Origin: Pectobacterium brasiliense
Lineage (GTDB): Bacteria; Pseudomonadota; Gammaproteobacteria; Enterobacterales; Enterobacteriaceae
DNA length: 64,000 nt
Direction: 5' to 3'
NCBI RefSeq assembly: GCF_016950255.1
Contig: NZ_JACGFN010000001.1
Span: forward strand, 806,001-870,000
Shown piece by piece: positions 7,970 through 16,815 of the stretch. Position 1 is the stretch's first letter; each line of letters begins with the position of its first letter. Under the pieces are notes generated by a model. It had not been told where the DNA came from. It saw nothing but the letters and a program-made list of their open reading frames with translations, and made no database searches. The translations under genes were made by a program, and so were the position numbers.

Positions 7970-9436
7970 CTACCGGGAAAGATCGACGCAGAGATATTTC
8001 ATTTCCAGATAGTCTTCGATCCCGAAACGTGACCCTTCACGCCCCAGCCCGGACTGCTTCACACCGCCAAACGGTGCGACTTCATTCGAGATCAACCCGG
8101 TATTAATGCCAACCATGCCGTAGTCCAGCGCTTCCGGCACCGTCCACTGACGCACGGCATCACGCGTGTAGACATAGGCTGCCAGCCCAAACTCGGTATC
8201 GTTCGCCATCGCAATCGCCTCTGCTTCATCACTGAAGCGGAACAGCGGTGCCACGGGCCCGAACGTCTCTTCGCGGGCAAAGCGCATCTCGCGCGTCACC
8301 CCGCCGACGATGGTTGGCGTGAAGAACGTGCCGCCCCGTTCGTGGCGTTTCCCCCCCAGCAGCAGCGTTGCCCCGTGCGATAGCGCATCAGCAATGTGCT
8401 CCTCAACCTTGCTGACCGCATCGGCATCAATCAGCGGCCCCTGCGTCACGCCCGGCTGCGTACCGTCGCCGACGTTCAACTTGCGCACTTCTTCAACCAG
8501 TCGTTCGACCAGCGCTGGATAAATACCCTCTTGCACGTAGATACGGTTGGCGCAGACACAGGTCTGCCCGCTGTTGCGGAACTTGGAGGCCAGAATACCT
8601 CTCACCGCCTGATCCACATCAGCATCATCGAATACGATAAACGGCGCGTTGCCGCCCAGCTCCAGCGACAGCTTTTTCACCGTCGGCGCACTCTGCGCCA
8701 TCAGAATGCGGCCTACTTCCGTCGAACCCGTGAAGCTCAGCTTGCGCACCACCGGGCTATCGCACAACACTTTACCGACCGACTGCGCATCACCGACGAT
8801 AACCTGCAACACGCCGCGCGGAATCCCCGCCTGCTGCGCCAGTTCCGCTAACGCCAGTGCGGTAAACGGCGTCTGCTCGGCAGGTTTAACGATCATCGTG
8901 CAACCGGCCGCCAGCGCGGGTCCGACCTTACGCGTGATCATCGCCGCGGGGAAATTCCACGGCGTAATCGCCGCACACACGCCAATGGGCTGCTTGATGA
9001 CCAGCAGGCGCTGTTGCCCCTGTGGGGATTGCAGCACGCTGCCTTCAATTCGCTTGGCTTCTTCCGCAAACCAGTCGATAAAGCTGGTCGCATAGGCGAT
9101 TTCGCCCCGCGCTTCCGCCAGCGGTTTTCCCTGCTCCGCCGTCAGCAGCGCAGCCAGATCCTCCTGATTGTCCATAATCAGGCGCGCCCACGCCTGCAAT
9201 AGCGCGGCACGTTCTTTTCCCGTCTTCTTACGCCACTCAACCAGCGCCTGTTCAGCGGCGGTAATCGCCTGCTGAGTTTGTGACACCGTCACTAGCGGTA
9301 CGCTACCCAGTACCTCGCCCGTCGCCGGATTGGTGACGTCCAGACGCTCACCGTTTTGGCTGTCTTGCCACTCGCCGTCAATCAGGCAGTGTTGACGGAA
9401 TAAGGCTTGTTGTTTCAGTAACTGTTCCAGTTGCAT
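7970..9436 (-). CDS. gabD: succinate-semialdehyde dehydrogenase, NAD(P)-dependent
   Basis: A 488-residue aldehyde dehydrogenase that oxidises succinate semialdehyde to succinate, the last step of GABA degradation. Seen: the ITPWNFP cofactor region near 157, FTGSTEVG near 235, catalytic Glu259 in LELGGNAP and catalytic Cys293 in NSGQTCVC, followed by ETFGPVAPLF. Length and motifs match E. coli GabD (482 residues). It lies ten bases after gabT in the same orientation, so the two form an operon. Given the neighbouring amino-alcohol-type genes it might also take other aldehydes, but this is speculation. Confidence 0.93.
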   Translation of the reverse strand: MQLEQLLKQQALFRQHCLIDGEWQDSQNGERLDVTNPATGEVLGSVPLVTVSQTQQAITAAEQALVEWRKKTGKERAALLQAWARLIMDNQEDLAALLTAEQGKPLAEARGEIAYATSFIDWFAEEAKRIEGSVLQSPQGQQRLLVIKQPIGVCAAITPWNFPAAMITRKVGPALAAGCTMIVKPAEQTPFTALALAELAQQAGIPRGVLQVIVGDAQSVGKVLCDSPVVRKLSFTGSTEVGRILMAQSAPTVKKLSLELGGNAPFIVFDDADVDQAVRGILASKFRNSGQTCVCANRIYVQEGIYPALVERLVEEVRKLNVGDGTQPGVTQGPLIDADAVSKVEEHIADALSHGATLLLGGKRHERGGTFFTPTIVGGVTREMRFAREETFGPVAPLFRFSDEAEAIAMANDTEFGLAAYVYTRDAVRQWTVPEALDYGMVGINTGLISNEVAPFGGVKQSGLGREGSRFGIEDYLEMKYLCVDLSR

Positions 9437-9446
9437 AGCTTCTCTT

Positions 9447-10712
9447 CTATCGTGTTAATACGCGCGTCAGGATGCTCATCGCCTTGCTGAACTGATCGTC
9501 AGGCACCGTTAACGGATACAGGAAACGAATCACGTTGCCATGCACGCCGCAGGTCAGAAGCAGCAGACCCGCTTCCAACGCGCTTTTCTGAAATTGACGG
9601 GTAATCTCTGCCGAGGGTTTACCGGTCTGCGGATCGTTAAATTCGGCCGCTACCATCGATCCCTGTGCACGAATCGCCACCAGTGCCGGACACTGCGCTT
9701 TGATCTTCTCCAGCGTTTCCACCAGCGCAGCACCCAGACGCTGTGCTCGTTGGCACAATTTCTCTTCTTCAATCACATCCAATACTGCCAGCGCAGAGGC
9801 GACCGACAGCGGGTTACCCGCATAGGTGCCGCCCAAACCGCCCGGCGAAGGGGCATCCATGACGTCAGCGCGACCAACGACACCGGAGATCGGGAAGCCA
9901 CCACCCAGGCTTTTAGCCATGGTGATCAGGTCCGCTTTCTCCGCGTAATATTCCATCGCAAACAGCTTACCGGTACGGGCAAAGCCGGTCTGCACTTCGT
10001 CGGCAATCAGCAGGATGCCATGTTCGTCGCACAGTTTACGCAGCCCGCTGATAAAGGCCGGCGGCGCGACGTGGAAACCGCCTTCGCCCTGTACCGGCTC
10101 CAGAATAATCGCGGCAACCTGATCGGCGGCGATATCGGTATGCATCAGGCGTTCGACACTTTCCAGCGCCTGTTCAACGGTGATGCCTTGTTTTTCATTC
10201 GGATAAAGTGCGTGAAAAATGGAACCGGGGAACGGCCCGAATCCTGTGGAATACGGAGCCACTTTGCCCGTCAGCGTCATGGTCAACAGCGTACGGCCAT
10301 GGAACGCCGCATTGAAGGCGATCACGCCGGGGCGTTTGGTGTACGCGCGGGCAATTTTCACCGCGTTTTCTACCGCTTCGGCGCCGGTGGTAAAGAACGT
10401 GGTCTTTGCCGCGCCTTCTATCGGTGCCAGCGCGTTGATGCGCTCGGCCAACGTGACATAGCTTCCGTAAGGCACAATCTGGTAGGCCGTATGGGTAAAG
10501 CGTTCCAACTGCTCGCGCACCGCCGCGACAATCTTCGGGTGGCGGTGGCCGGTGTTCAGTACCGCAATCCCGGCGGCAAAATCGATAAATTCTCGACCTT
10601 CCACATCCCACAGGGTGCTGTTTTCCGCACGCTCGGCATAGAAATCACACATGACGCCCACACCACGCGGTGTGGCAGCCAGACGGCGTTGATTCAGTTC
10701 GCTATTCTTCAT
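9447..10712 (-). CDS. gabT: 4-aminobutyrate aminotransferase
   Basis: A 421-residue class III aminotransferase moving the amino group of GABA to 2-oxoglutarate. The N-terminal region (RRLAATPRGVGV, then WDVEGREFIDFAAGIAVLNTGH) matches E. coli GabT closely in position. Seen: TTGAEAVENAVKIAR, the IADEVQTGFART segment and the PLP lysine in ITMAKSLGGGFPISG. The start at 10712 has GGAG six bases upstream and matches the known family start; the frame extends eight codons further. It is transcribed with gabD and divergently from a MocR-type regulator, the standard GabR arrangement. Confidence 0.95.
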   Translation of the reverse strand: MKNSELNQRRLAATPRGVGVMCDFYAERAENSTLWDVEGREFIDFAAGIAVLNTGHRHPKIVAAVREQLERFTHTAYQIVPYGSYVTLAERINALAPIEGAAKTTFFTTGAEAVENAVKIARAYTKRPGVIAFNAAFHGRTLLTMTLTGKVAPYSTGFGPFPGSIFHALYPNEKQGITVEQALESVERLMHTDIAADQVAAIILEPVQGEGGFHVAPPAFISGLRKLCDEHGILLIADEVQTGFARTGKLFAMEYYAEKADLITMAKSLGGGFPISGVVGRADVMDAPSPGGLGGTYAGNPLSVASALAVLDVIEEEKLCQRAQRLGAALVETLEKIKAQCPALVAIRAQGSMVAAEFNDPQTGKPSAEITRQFQKSALEAGLLLLTCGVHGNVIRFLYPLTVPDDQFSKAMSILTRVLTR

Positions 10713-10747
10713 GGTCTGCTCCGGTATCCCAAACACATCGGTTAGTC

Positions 10748-10772
10748 GTTGAACGGTGATGAGTCGAACGGT
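10748..10772. promoter_or_regulatory. direct repeat in the gabT/MocR divergent promoter, candidate regulator binding site
   Basis: GTTGAACGGT (10748-10757) and GTCGAACGGT (10763-10772) form a direct repeat with a 15-bp period, 36 bases upstream of gabT. MocR/GabR proteins are head-to-tail dimers that recognise direct repeats in exactly this kind of divergent interval, so this is a good operator candidate. Confidence 0.45.
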
Positions 10773-10824
10773 AACGATTAGTGTAGTTGCAAGATGATGA
10801 TGTCATTTAGACGCGAGATGGTTC

Positions 10825-10830
10825 TATAAT
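10825..10830 (+). promoter_or_regulatory. candidate -10 box for the MocR-type regulator gene
   Basis: A consensus TATAAT. No good -35 hexamer is at 16-18 bases, so an activator or autoregulation may be involved. A start of transcription near 10837 would lie downstream of the GTG at 10834, which argues that translation starts at the TTG at 10867. Confidence 0.4.
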
Positions 10831-10866
10831 CCAGTGCCAGTTTTGAATATTTTAAGGATCCACTTT

Positions 10867-12360
10867 TTGCGCTCACTTCTGACCGACTTATTGCTTCAGC
10901 GTTTAGCCAACCAGCAAGACGGCGCGCTGAACAAGCGTTTGTACGACAGCATTCGGCTGGCGATTCTTGATGGCGCGATTGCCGCTGGCGAGCGTCTGCC
11001 ATCGTCGCGCGATCTGGCGCAGCAGCTGTCGCTGTCGCGTAATACCGTGCTGACGGCTTACGAACAGCTACTGGCGGAAGGCTATATTGACGCGCGCAAA
11101 GGAAGCGGGACCTTCGTCACGGAACAGCTCCCCGATGGCAATATGCAGCCGGTGAGTAGCGACAATGCCGGGGAGATACGCGAGCCTAAACATGAGCTGT
11201 CGCGGCGCGGTATGCATCTGCTGGGGTATGCCGGTGCTTCCGCCCGACAATGGGGCGCATTTATGCCGGGCATCCCGGATATCGCCAGTTTTCCCCACGA
11301 TTTATGGCGACGGATTCAGACGCGCTTGACGCGGCGCGTTCGTCCCGAACAGCTTTCCTATTCGCCGATTGGCGGCTGCCCCGAGCTGCAATTGGCGCTG
11401 GTGGATTACCTGCGCGTCGCCCGTTCGGTGGAGTGTACGCCGGAGCAGATTTTGATTACCGAAGGCACCCATCAGGCGATGGATCTGTTGGCTAAAATGC
11501 TGTGCAACCCCGGCGATCTGGCCTGGATTGAAGATCCCTGCTATTGGGGCATTCGTAATGTCCTGACGATTAACGGCCTGCGCGTTGCCCCCGTCGATGT
11601 GGATGAACAGGGGCTGGTACCGCCGGACACACTTTCGCCCGACGCCGCCCCTCGCCTGATTTGCGTGACACCGTCACATCAGTATCCGCTGGGTGCAGTG
11701 ATGAGCCTGGCGCGACGTCAACGGCTGCTGGCACTGGCGCAGGAGCACGGCTGTTGGGTCGTTGAGGATGATTACGATAGCGAGTTTCGCTTTTCCGGCA
11801 GCCCGATCCCTGCGCTGCAAGGATTACAGACGCAATCACCGGTGATCTATATCGGCACATTCAGCAAGACGCTCTACCCCGGCCTGCGTGTCAGTTACAT
11901 GGTGCTGCCACCGCTGCTGGCGCAGTCGCTGAAGACGGCCCATTCTGAACTCTATCGCGGCGGACACTGGCTCACGCAGGCGACGCTCGCGCAGTTTATC
12001 CGCGAAGGCCACTATGCCGCGCATATCCGCCGCATGCGCCTGCTGTATGCCAAACGCCGCGCGCTATTGACGTCACTGATCGAACAGCATCTGGGCGCAG
12101 ATTACGTCGGAGACAACAGCAACGCCGGGCTGCATATGCTGCTCAGCCTGCCTTCCCACATCGATGATGTTGTATTGAGCGCCGCGATTTTGCGCCGCGG
12201 CGTGATGGTCAAACCGCTTTCCAGTTACTATCTGCAACCGACACAGCAGCGCGGTTTATTACTGGGCTACGCCAGCGTGGAAGAGAGCCACATGACGCAG
12301 GCTTTCTCCGAGATTGTGGCCTGTATTCAGGCGCTGAATACTCCCCATTCTGACGCCTGA
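10867..12360 (+). CDS. MocR/GabR-family transcriptional regulator (GntR HTH fused to aminotransferase-like domain)
   Basis: About 497 residues: an N-terminal winged helix of the GntR type (LPSSRDLAQQLSLSRNTVLTAYEQL), a linker, then an aminotransferase fold with the PLP lysine in GTFSKTLYPGLRVSYMV. E. coli does not carry such a regulator at gab, but Bacillus GabR activates gabTD when GABA and PLP are bound, and the divergent position here suggests the same task. The TTG at 10867 is preferred as start: AAGGA lies eight bases upstream, and the only alternative (GTG 10834) sits four bases from a TATAAT box. GABA-sensing is inferred from context. Confidence 0.88.
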   Translation: MRSLLTDLLLQRLANQQDGALNKRLYDSIRLAILDGAIAAGERLPSSRDLAQQLSLSRNTVLTAYEQLLAEGYIDARKGSGTFVTEQLPDGNMQPVSSDNAGEIREPKHELSRRGMHLLGYAGASARQWGAFMPGIPDIASFPHDLWRRIQTRLTRRVRPEQLSYSPIGGCPELQLALVDYLRVARSVECTPEQILITEGTHQAMDLLAKMLCNPGDLAWIEDPCYWGIRNVLTINGLRVAPVDVDEQGLVPPDTLSPDAAPRLICVTPSHQYPLGAVMSLARRQRLLALAQEHGCWVVEDDYDSEFRFSGSPIPALQGLQTQSPVIYIGTFSKTLYPGLRVSYMVLPPLLAQSLKTAHSELYRGGHWLTQATLAQFIREGHYAAHIRRMRLLYAKRRALLTSLIEQHLGADYVGDNSNAGLHMLLSLPSHIDDVVLSAAILRRGVMVKPLSSYYLQPTQQRGLLLGYASVEESHMTQAFSEIVACIQALNTPHSDA

Positions 12361-12388
12361 CAGTTCCCGTTTTGATACGCGTCTCTCC

Positions 12389-12437
12389 GCACCGTTACGG
12401 TGCTCTCTTCCATCGATGCGCCCTATTACGGCGCATC
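12389..12437. terminator. two consecutive hairpins after the MocR-type gene
   Basis: GCACCG-TTA-CGGTGC at 12389-12403 followed by TCTCTTCC, and GATGCGCC/GGCGCATC at 12415-12437 with a 7-base loop. Either could end transcription of the regulator gene before the ABC ATPase gene at 12552; neither has a clean U-run. Confidence 0.35.
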
Positions 12438-12551
12438 CGTATGATGAACGACGGCGTTATGACGCCTTGCAACACGGTATTTTCTGCTCACTACGCATTC
12501 GGCATGGTTTATGCATTCTTATGAATAACAGTGACTGCCGGAGAGTGAAAA

Positions 12552-13646
12552 ATGAGAAATTATGTCAGCTTCAGGAATGTTCAGAAGACCTATGACGGCG
12601 ACCGCCTGATCGTCAAGAACCTCAATCTGGATATCCGTGAAGGTGAATTTCTGACCCTGCTTGGGCCATCCGGCTCGGGAAAAACCACCAGTTTGATGAT
12701 GCTCGCCGGGTTTGAAACCCCGACGCAGGGGGAGATTATGCTGCGCGACGCCCCGCTGCACCATCTCCCGCCGCACCAGCGCGACATCGGTATGGTGTTT
12801 CAGAACTACGCTCTGTTCCCACACATGACCGTGGCGGAGAATCTGGCGTTTCCACTTTCCATCCGCCGGCTGAACCGTGCCGATATCAAAGAGAAAGTGG
12901 ATCGGGTACTGGATCGCGTGAAGCTCACCAGTCTGGCCGACCGCTACCCTGCACAGATGTCCGGCGGCCAGCAGCAGCGTGTGGCGCTGGCTCGCGCGCT
13001 GGTTTTCGAACCAAAGCTAGTACTGATGGATGAACCGCTGGGCGCACTGGATAAGCAACTGCGCGAGCATATGCAGCTAGAAATCAAGGAGCTGCATCAG
13101 TCGCTGGAATTAACCGTGGTGTACGTCACCCATGACCAGAGCGAAGCGATGACCATGTCCAACCGCGTCGCCGTGTTTAACGATGGCGTAATTCAGCAGA
13201 TGGACAGCCCCAGCGACATCTACGAAAAACCAGAGAACGCTTTTGTGGCGCAGTTCATCGGCGAAAATAATACGCTGCTCGCCACGCGTGCCGAGGCCGA
13301 AGGCGCATTCTATCGGGCAACGCTGGACGACGGCACGTCGCTACGCGCGCTGAAAGTTCGCCCCAGTTCACCGGGCCGAAAAATCACGCTCTGCATCCGT
13401 CCGGAACGTATTCACGTCAACGCGGCTCACGTCGATGACGGCATGCAGCACGTCAAAGCCCGAATTCAGCAGTTCATCTATCTGGGCGATCACGTCAGGA
13501 TGATGACGGAAGTGGCAGGCCAGCCGCAGTTTATGGTGAAACTCCCCGCCAGCGAGATTCAGCCACACTGGAAAGCCGGCACCGAAGTCAACCTGTCCTG
13601 GCAACCGGAACACCTGCGCGCACTGGATAGCATCATCACGCATTAA
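12552..13646 (+). CDS. ABC transporter ATP-binding protein, PotA/YdcT-like
   Basis: A 364-residue ATPase of the spermidine/putrescine class. Seen: Walker A GPSGSGKT at about 37-44, Q-loop, signature SGGQQQRVALARAL, Walker B LVLMDEPLGALD, switch His in VTHDQSEAMT, and a C-terminal TOBE/MOP-like domain (about 270-360). GGAGAG precedes the start. No permease is adjacent; it most likely energises the binding protein-permease operon at 4391-7627, which lacks an ATPase. The gab genes and regulator lie between the two, an unusual split suggesting rearrangement or shared use of one ATPase. Confidence 0.92.
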   Translation: MRNYVSFRNVQKTYDGDRLIVKNLNLDIREGEFLTLLGPSGSGKTTSLMMLAGFETPTQGEIMLRDAPLHHLPPHQRDIGMVFQNYALFPHMTVAENLAFPLSIRRLNRADIKEKVDRVLDRVKLTSLADRYPAQMSGGQQQRVALARALVFEPKLVLMDEPLGALDKQLREHMQLEIKELHQSLELTVVYVTHDQSEAMTMSNRVAVFNDGVIQQMDSPSDIYEKPENAFVAQFIGENNTLLATRAEAEGAFYRATLDDGTSLRALKVRPSSPGRKITLCIRPERIHVNAAHVDDGMQHVKARIQQFIYLGDHVRMMTEVAGQPQFMVKLPASEIQPHWKAGTEVNLSWQPEHLRALDSIITH

Positions 13647-13714
13647 GCGTGGCGCACTGACAGCATCAAGAATATGCAGAAAAAACCATCAGACAGGAAA
13701 TAGGAAAGAAAACA

Positions 13715-13738
13715 CGTTGCCCCTGAACAGGGGCAACG
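13715..13738 (-). terminator. Rho-independent terminator of the GlsB-family gene
   Basis: A 10-bp stem CGTTGCCCCT/AGGGGCAACG with loop GAAC, followed on the minus strand by TGTTTTCTTT. It lies ten bases past the stop of the 82-residue gene. Confidence 0.75.
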
Positions 13739-13747
13739 GATATCACA

Positions 13748-13996
13748 CTAGTCTCGAATCTTGCGGTACACCCACAGCACGACAATCGCGCCGACAATCG
13801 CCACCACAAAACTGCCGAAGTTAAAGCCATCGACCCGACCGAACCCAAAGAAAACGCTGATGTAACCACCCACGACCGCACCGACAATCCCGAGCAACAC
13901 CGTCAGGATAAAACCGCCGCCGTCTTTACCGGGCATAATCCACTTAGCCAGAATCCCCGCAATCAAGCCAAAAATAATCCAGGACAAAATACCCAT
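13748..13996 (-). CDS. GlsB/YeaQ/YmgE family stress-response membrane protein
   Basis: An 82-residue, strongly hydrophobic protein with three membrane segments and the family pattern GxxAGxLAKWIMPGKDGGG in the first third, followed by glycine-rich helices (GIVGAVVGG) and a short basic tail. The family is known as transglycosylase-associated or GlsB-like and is linked to general stress and envelope responses; its biochemical role is unknown. It stands alone with its own terminator. Confidence 0.88.
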   Translation of the reverse strand: MGILSWIIFGLIAGILAKWIMPGKDGGGFILTVLLGIVGAVVGGYISVFFGFGRVDGFNFGSFVVAIVGAIVVLWVYRKIRD

Positions 13997-14020
13997 ATCT
14001 ACCTCACTTTTATTTCATTA

Positions 14021-14150
14021 TATACCCCAAATAATTCGAGTTGCATGAAGGCGGCAAGAGAGGAAATCCCGATGAGCTTACTCAGGTAAGTGACTCGGGT
14101 GAGCGAACGCAGCCAACGTACATGCATCTTGAAGAATGACAGGTATACCC
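14021..14150. repeat. dispersed palindromic repeat, about 130 bp
   Basis: The element begins TATACCCCAAATAATTCGAG and ends in CATCTTGAAGAATGACAGGTATACC, giving imperfect terminal inverted repeats (TATACC and GCATG agree on both sides). A central hairpin CCCGATGAGCTTAC with GTAAGTGACTCGGG lies at 14068-14099. Sequences of this style are scattered between genes in soft-rot and related enterobacteria. A shortened relative is at 39404-39461. It occupies most of the 13997-14257 gap. Confidence 0.65.
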
Positions 14151-14257
14151 GTTTAAACGCCAATCCTTGACAGATAAGACGCGAATCAAAGTATAGACAA
14201 GGATTTCATAAACACGCGGCCAACGGTAAATAAAAACATTGACGATCTGTCGCCATC

Positions 14258-15103
14258 TCATTCATCCAGCAAAATAATATCCACACTGTCACTCACAATC
14301 GGCCTACATAAAATCTTGTAGCCATCACTGTCAAAATTAGCCGCGACTCGTTTTAATGTCGCTACCTCTGACAGCTGTGCGACAGTGCCTAAATAGAACC
14401 AATTATGCACAATGTGGTAATCCGTCTTTCCCTGACGGCTTTCTTTGATAGCAATCCGGCCAGGGTATGCCCAGCAGTTCAGCTTCATCGCATCAAGTCG
14501 CAGCGACAGCCTGTTTTGATGTTCCGATATTGACTCTTTGCCGCAGCAGGCCCCAGCGCATTTTTTCAATGCGTGGCGAAAACACGCTCTACCTGCGGGC
14601 AAGTGCTCAATGCCCAGCACGCCCAGACATAGCTTTTCTTCATCAGCAATCGTTTTCAATGCATTCACCGCCGCGAGGCGGTGGCTGAACAATCCATAAA
14701 GTCCGGCTGTCGTGGAGAAATCGACATTTTTGGCGTAAACCACTTCAATCTGCGTTCCATCAAAATGTAACGAACATAGCTGACGTGAACGCCGCAGCCG
14801 CTTGTTAAAAAGCGGTACCTGCTGTTTAATCATCTGCGCTTCCAATAACAGCGCACCGATTTCCCCTGCCGTTTCAATAAAGGTAATGCGTCGAATCTGC
14901 CTCAGCAATTTTGCTTCTTTACGCGTCCGCATATGCGACAACACGCGAGCGCGGATATTGATGCTTTTTCCGATATACAGCGGCAATGTTTCACTATCAC
15001 CGTAAAAAATATACACACCGGGTGCCGTAGGCAGCCCATCCAATTCACTACGCAGATGCTCCGGATATTCATAAATATCAGGCATTTTTTCAGGCAACAT
15101 CAT
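14258..15103 (-). CDS. cho: excinuclease Cho (UvrC N-terminal homologue)
   Basis: A 281-residue GIY-YIG nuclease: GVYIFYG near residue 29, YIGKSINIRARVLSH, and conserved glutamate in LLLEAQMIK. It corresponds to the N-terminal half of UvrC and makes the 3' incision at bulky lesions without the C-terminal incision domain; E. coli Cho has 295 residues. Its ATG overlaps the umuC stop as ATGA, so it is translationally coupled to umuC. A second Met follows directly. In E. coli cho is a separate LexA-regulated gene; here it seems to share the umuDC SOS promoter. Confidence 0.92.
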   Translation of the reverse strand: MMLPEKMPDIYEYPEHLRSELDGLPTAPGVYIFYGDSETLPLYIGKSINIRARVLSHMRTRKEAKLLRQIRRITFIETAGEIGALLLEAQMIKQQVPLFNKRLRRSRQLCSLHFDGTQIEVVYAKNVDFSTTAGLYGLFSHRLAAVNALKTIADEEKLCLGVLGIEHLPAGRACFRHALKKCAGACCGKESISEHQNRLSLRLDAMKLNCWAYPGRIAIKESRQGKTDYHIVHNWFYLGTVAQLSEVATLKRVAANFDSDGYKILCRPIVSDSVDIILLDE

Positions 15104-16365
15104 GATATTACAACCTTCAAATCTTCAGCTCGCGTCGTGTAAGCAGGCGAGAGGCGCTCTCGTTTCATCGACCAGCCAGGAGTAATACCTTGACCCGCAA
15201 ACCAAATTTTCCCTTTACCAGAATGGTTGATACGGTCGATAGCGTCCATCAAACCCGCGCTATTGGCATACGGGCTACGTGCGTCAAACATATCTAATTG
15301 CGCAACGCCTTGCTGGTAGAAATCGGATAACACGACACCCGCTCGACAATAACGATAGCCTTGTTTCCAGATACGGTTGAGTGCCTCAACGGCTAACGCA
15401 ATAATGTCTCGCGTATCGTTGGTCGGTACGTATGTCACGCGGATCGCCTGATCGCCATAGTACTCACCCGGTGGAACATGGGGGCTGGTGCGGATAAATA
15501 CGGACACCTGACAGCAATACTGTTTCTCATGACGTAATTTCTCTGCTGCACGCTCAGCATAGCGACAGACTGCCTGACGCAGATGCTCATATTCGGTAAT
15601 ACGCGAACTGAACGAGCGGGAACACAGTATTTGCTGCTTGGCCGGAGCCAGCTCTTCAACCGCCAGACAGGGCTGGCCACGCAATTCTCGCACCGTTCTT
15701 TCTACGACAACGCTAAAGTGTCGCCGAATATAGGCAAGATCGCAGTGCGCCAGCGCCAAAGCATTCTCTATTCCCATAGATTCCAGCTTACGTGCCAGCC
15801 GCCGTCCGATTCCCCACACCTCGCTGACAGGCGTAATTGCCAGCAGTTTTTCCTGACGTACAGGGCTGGATAGATCAACGACGCCGAAGGTTTTACGCCA
15901 GACTTTAGCCGCATGATTAGCCAATTTGGCCAGCGTCTTGGTCGGTGCGATGCCTACACCAACGGTCAAATGAGCCTCGCGCCTTATTCTGTCTTTGATC
16001 TGTTGTCCAAAACACGCCAACGATGTGCAGTAATCCACACCAGACAAATTCAAAAATGCTTCATCAATACTGTAGATTTCCACGGCGGGTGCCATCTCCT
16101 CCAAAATACTCATCACGCGCGCCGACATATCAGCGTAAAGCGCGTAATTGGAAGAAAAAACGGTAATGTTGTGTTTTTGAATGAGCTCGCCAATTTGAAA
16201 CAACGGGGCGGCCATCTTTACCCCTAGCAGCTTTGCCTCATGGGAACGAGCAATAACACAGCCATCGTTGTTACTAAGAACAATGACCGGTTTGTTTGCC
16301 AAATCAGGGCGAAAAATTTTTTCACAGCTGGCATAAAACGTGTTCACATCAACCAATGCGTACAT
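15100..16365 (-). CDS. umuC: DNA polymerase V catalytic subunit
   Basis: A 421-residue Y-family polymerase (E. coli UmuC 422). Seen: the N-terminal DVNTFYASCEK with metal-binding Asp, IARSHEAK, and the catalytic pair in YSIDEAFLNL at about residue 100; helix-hairpin-helix (VWGIGRRLARKLESMGI) and little-finger domain follow. With UmuD' it copies past abasic sites and photoproducts in the SOS response. The ATG overlaps the umuD stop by one base (TAATG). Confidence 0.96.
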   Translation of the reverse strand: MYALVDVNTFYASCEKIFRPDLANKPVIVLSNNDGCVIARSHEAKLLGVKMAAPLFQIGELIQKHNITVFSSNYALYADMSARVMSILEEMAPAVEIYSIDEAFLNLSGVDYCTSLACFGQQIKDRIRREAHLTVGVGIAPTKTLAKLANHAAKVWRKTFGVVDLSSPVRQEKLLAITPVSEVWGIGRRLARKLESMGIENALALAHCDLAYIRRHFSVVVERTVRELRGQPCLAVEELAPAKQQILCSRSFSSRITEYEHLRQAVCRYAERAAEKLRHEKQYCCQVSVFIRTSPHVPPGEYYGDQAIRVTYVPTNDTRDIIALAVEALNRIWKQGYRYCRAGVVLSDFYQQGVAQLDMFDARSPYANSAGLMDAIDRINHSGKGKIWFAGQGITPGWSMKRERLSPAYTTRAEDLKVVIS

Positions 16366-16784
16366 TAGCGTGTCGCATGTATGGCATAGGTCACGACACC
16401 AAAAATATCAAGGCTGTCGCACTCGTTAATCGGAATCGGGGCATAGGCAGCATTCATTGGAACCAAGGCACGGGTCGGTGTCAGTTGCAATTGCTTGATA
16501 GTGAACTCGCCGTCGAGCGCAGCAATAATGATATCGCCATGGCGCGCCTGCAATGCGCTATCAACCACCACCAGATCGCCATCATGAATGCCTCCCTCCA
16601 CCATGGACTGACCGGAAACGCGAACGAAATAGGTTGCCGAAGGATGGCGAACACACAGCGTATTGAGATCGATACGCTGCTCAACATAGTCATTCGCCGG
16701 ACTGGGAAACCCCGCAGGCACCGTATCAGCATAAAGATTTAACGCCTGCATATCGGGGCAGGACACAGGAAGATAGTGTTTCAT
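16365..16784 (-). CDS. umuD: SOS mutagenesis protein UmuD
   Basis: A 139-residue S24 peptidase-like protein. The catalytic pair falls at Ser60 (SGQSMVEGG) and Lys97 (FTIKQL), the same numbers as E. coli UmuD, and the RecA-stimulated cleavage site is Ala24-Gly25, where E. coli has Cys-Gly. The true start is 16784: the frame continues to 16895, but that extension contains the LexA box and lacks family similarity. UmuD' dimers bind UmuC to form polymerase V. Confidence 0.96.
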   Translation of the reverse strand: MKHYLPVSCPDMQALNLYADTVPAGFPSPANDYVEQRIDLNTLCVRHPSATYFVRVSGQSMVEGGIHDGDLVVVDSALQARHGDIIIAALDGEFTIKQLQLTPTRALVPMNAAYAPIPINECDSLDIFGVVTYAIHATR

Positions 16785-16799
16785 CGCTCGGCAACATAA

Positions 16800-16815
16800 C
16801 TGTATTTTTATACAG
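16800..16815 (-). promoter_or_regulatory. LexA (SOS) box of umuDC-cho
   Basis: CTGT-N8-ACAG with an AT-only core and flanking TA, a near-consensus LexA operator. It ends 15 bases from the umuD start and so lies on the core promoter. It is the only SOS box seen ahead of the three genes. Confidence 0.9.

Noticed and set aside
7801..8106. 101-codon plus-strand frame in the gap before gabD
   Set aside because: It overlaps the gabD 3' end, has no family resemblance and its composition is that of a chance frame. The gap is better read as promoter and terminator DNA.
9540..10745. 401-codon frame antisense to gabT
   Set aside because: It mirrors the gabT codon pattern; high-GC third positions commonly leave the opposite strand open. 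No ribosome site or recognisable domain.
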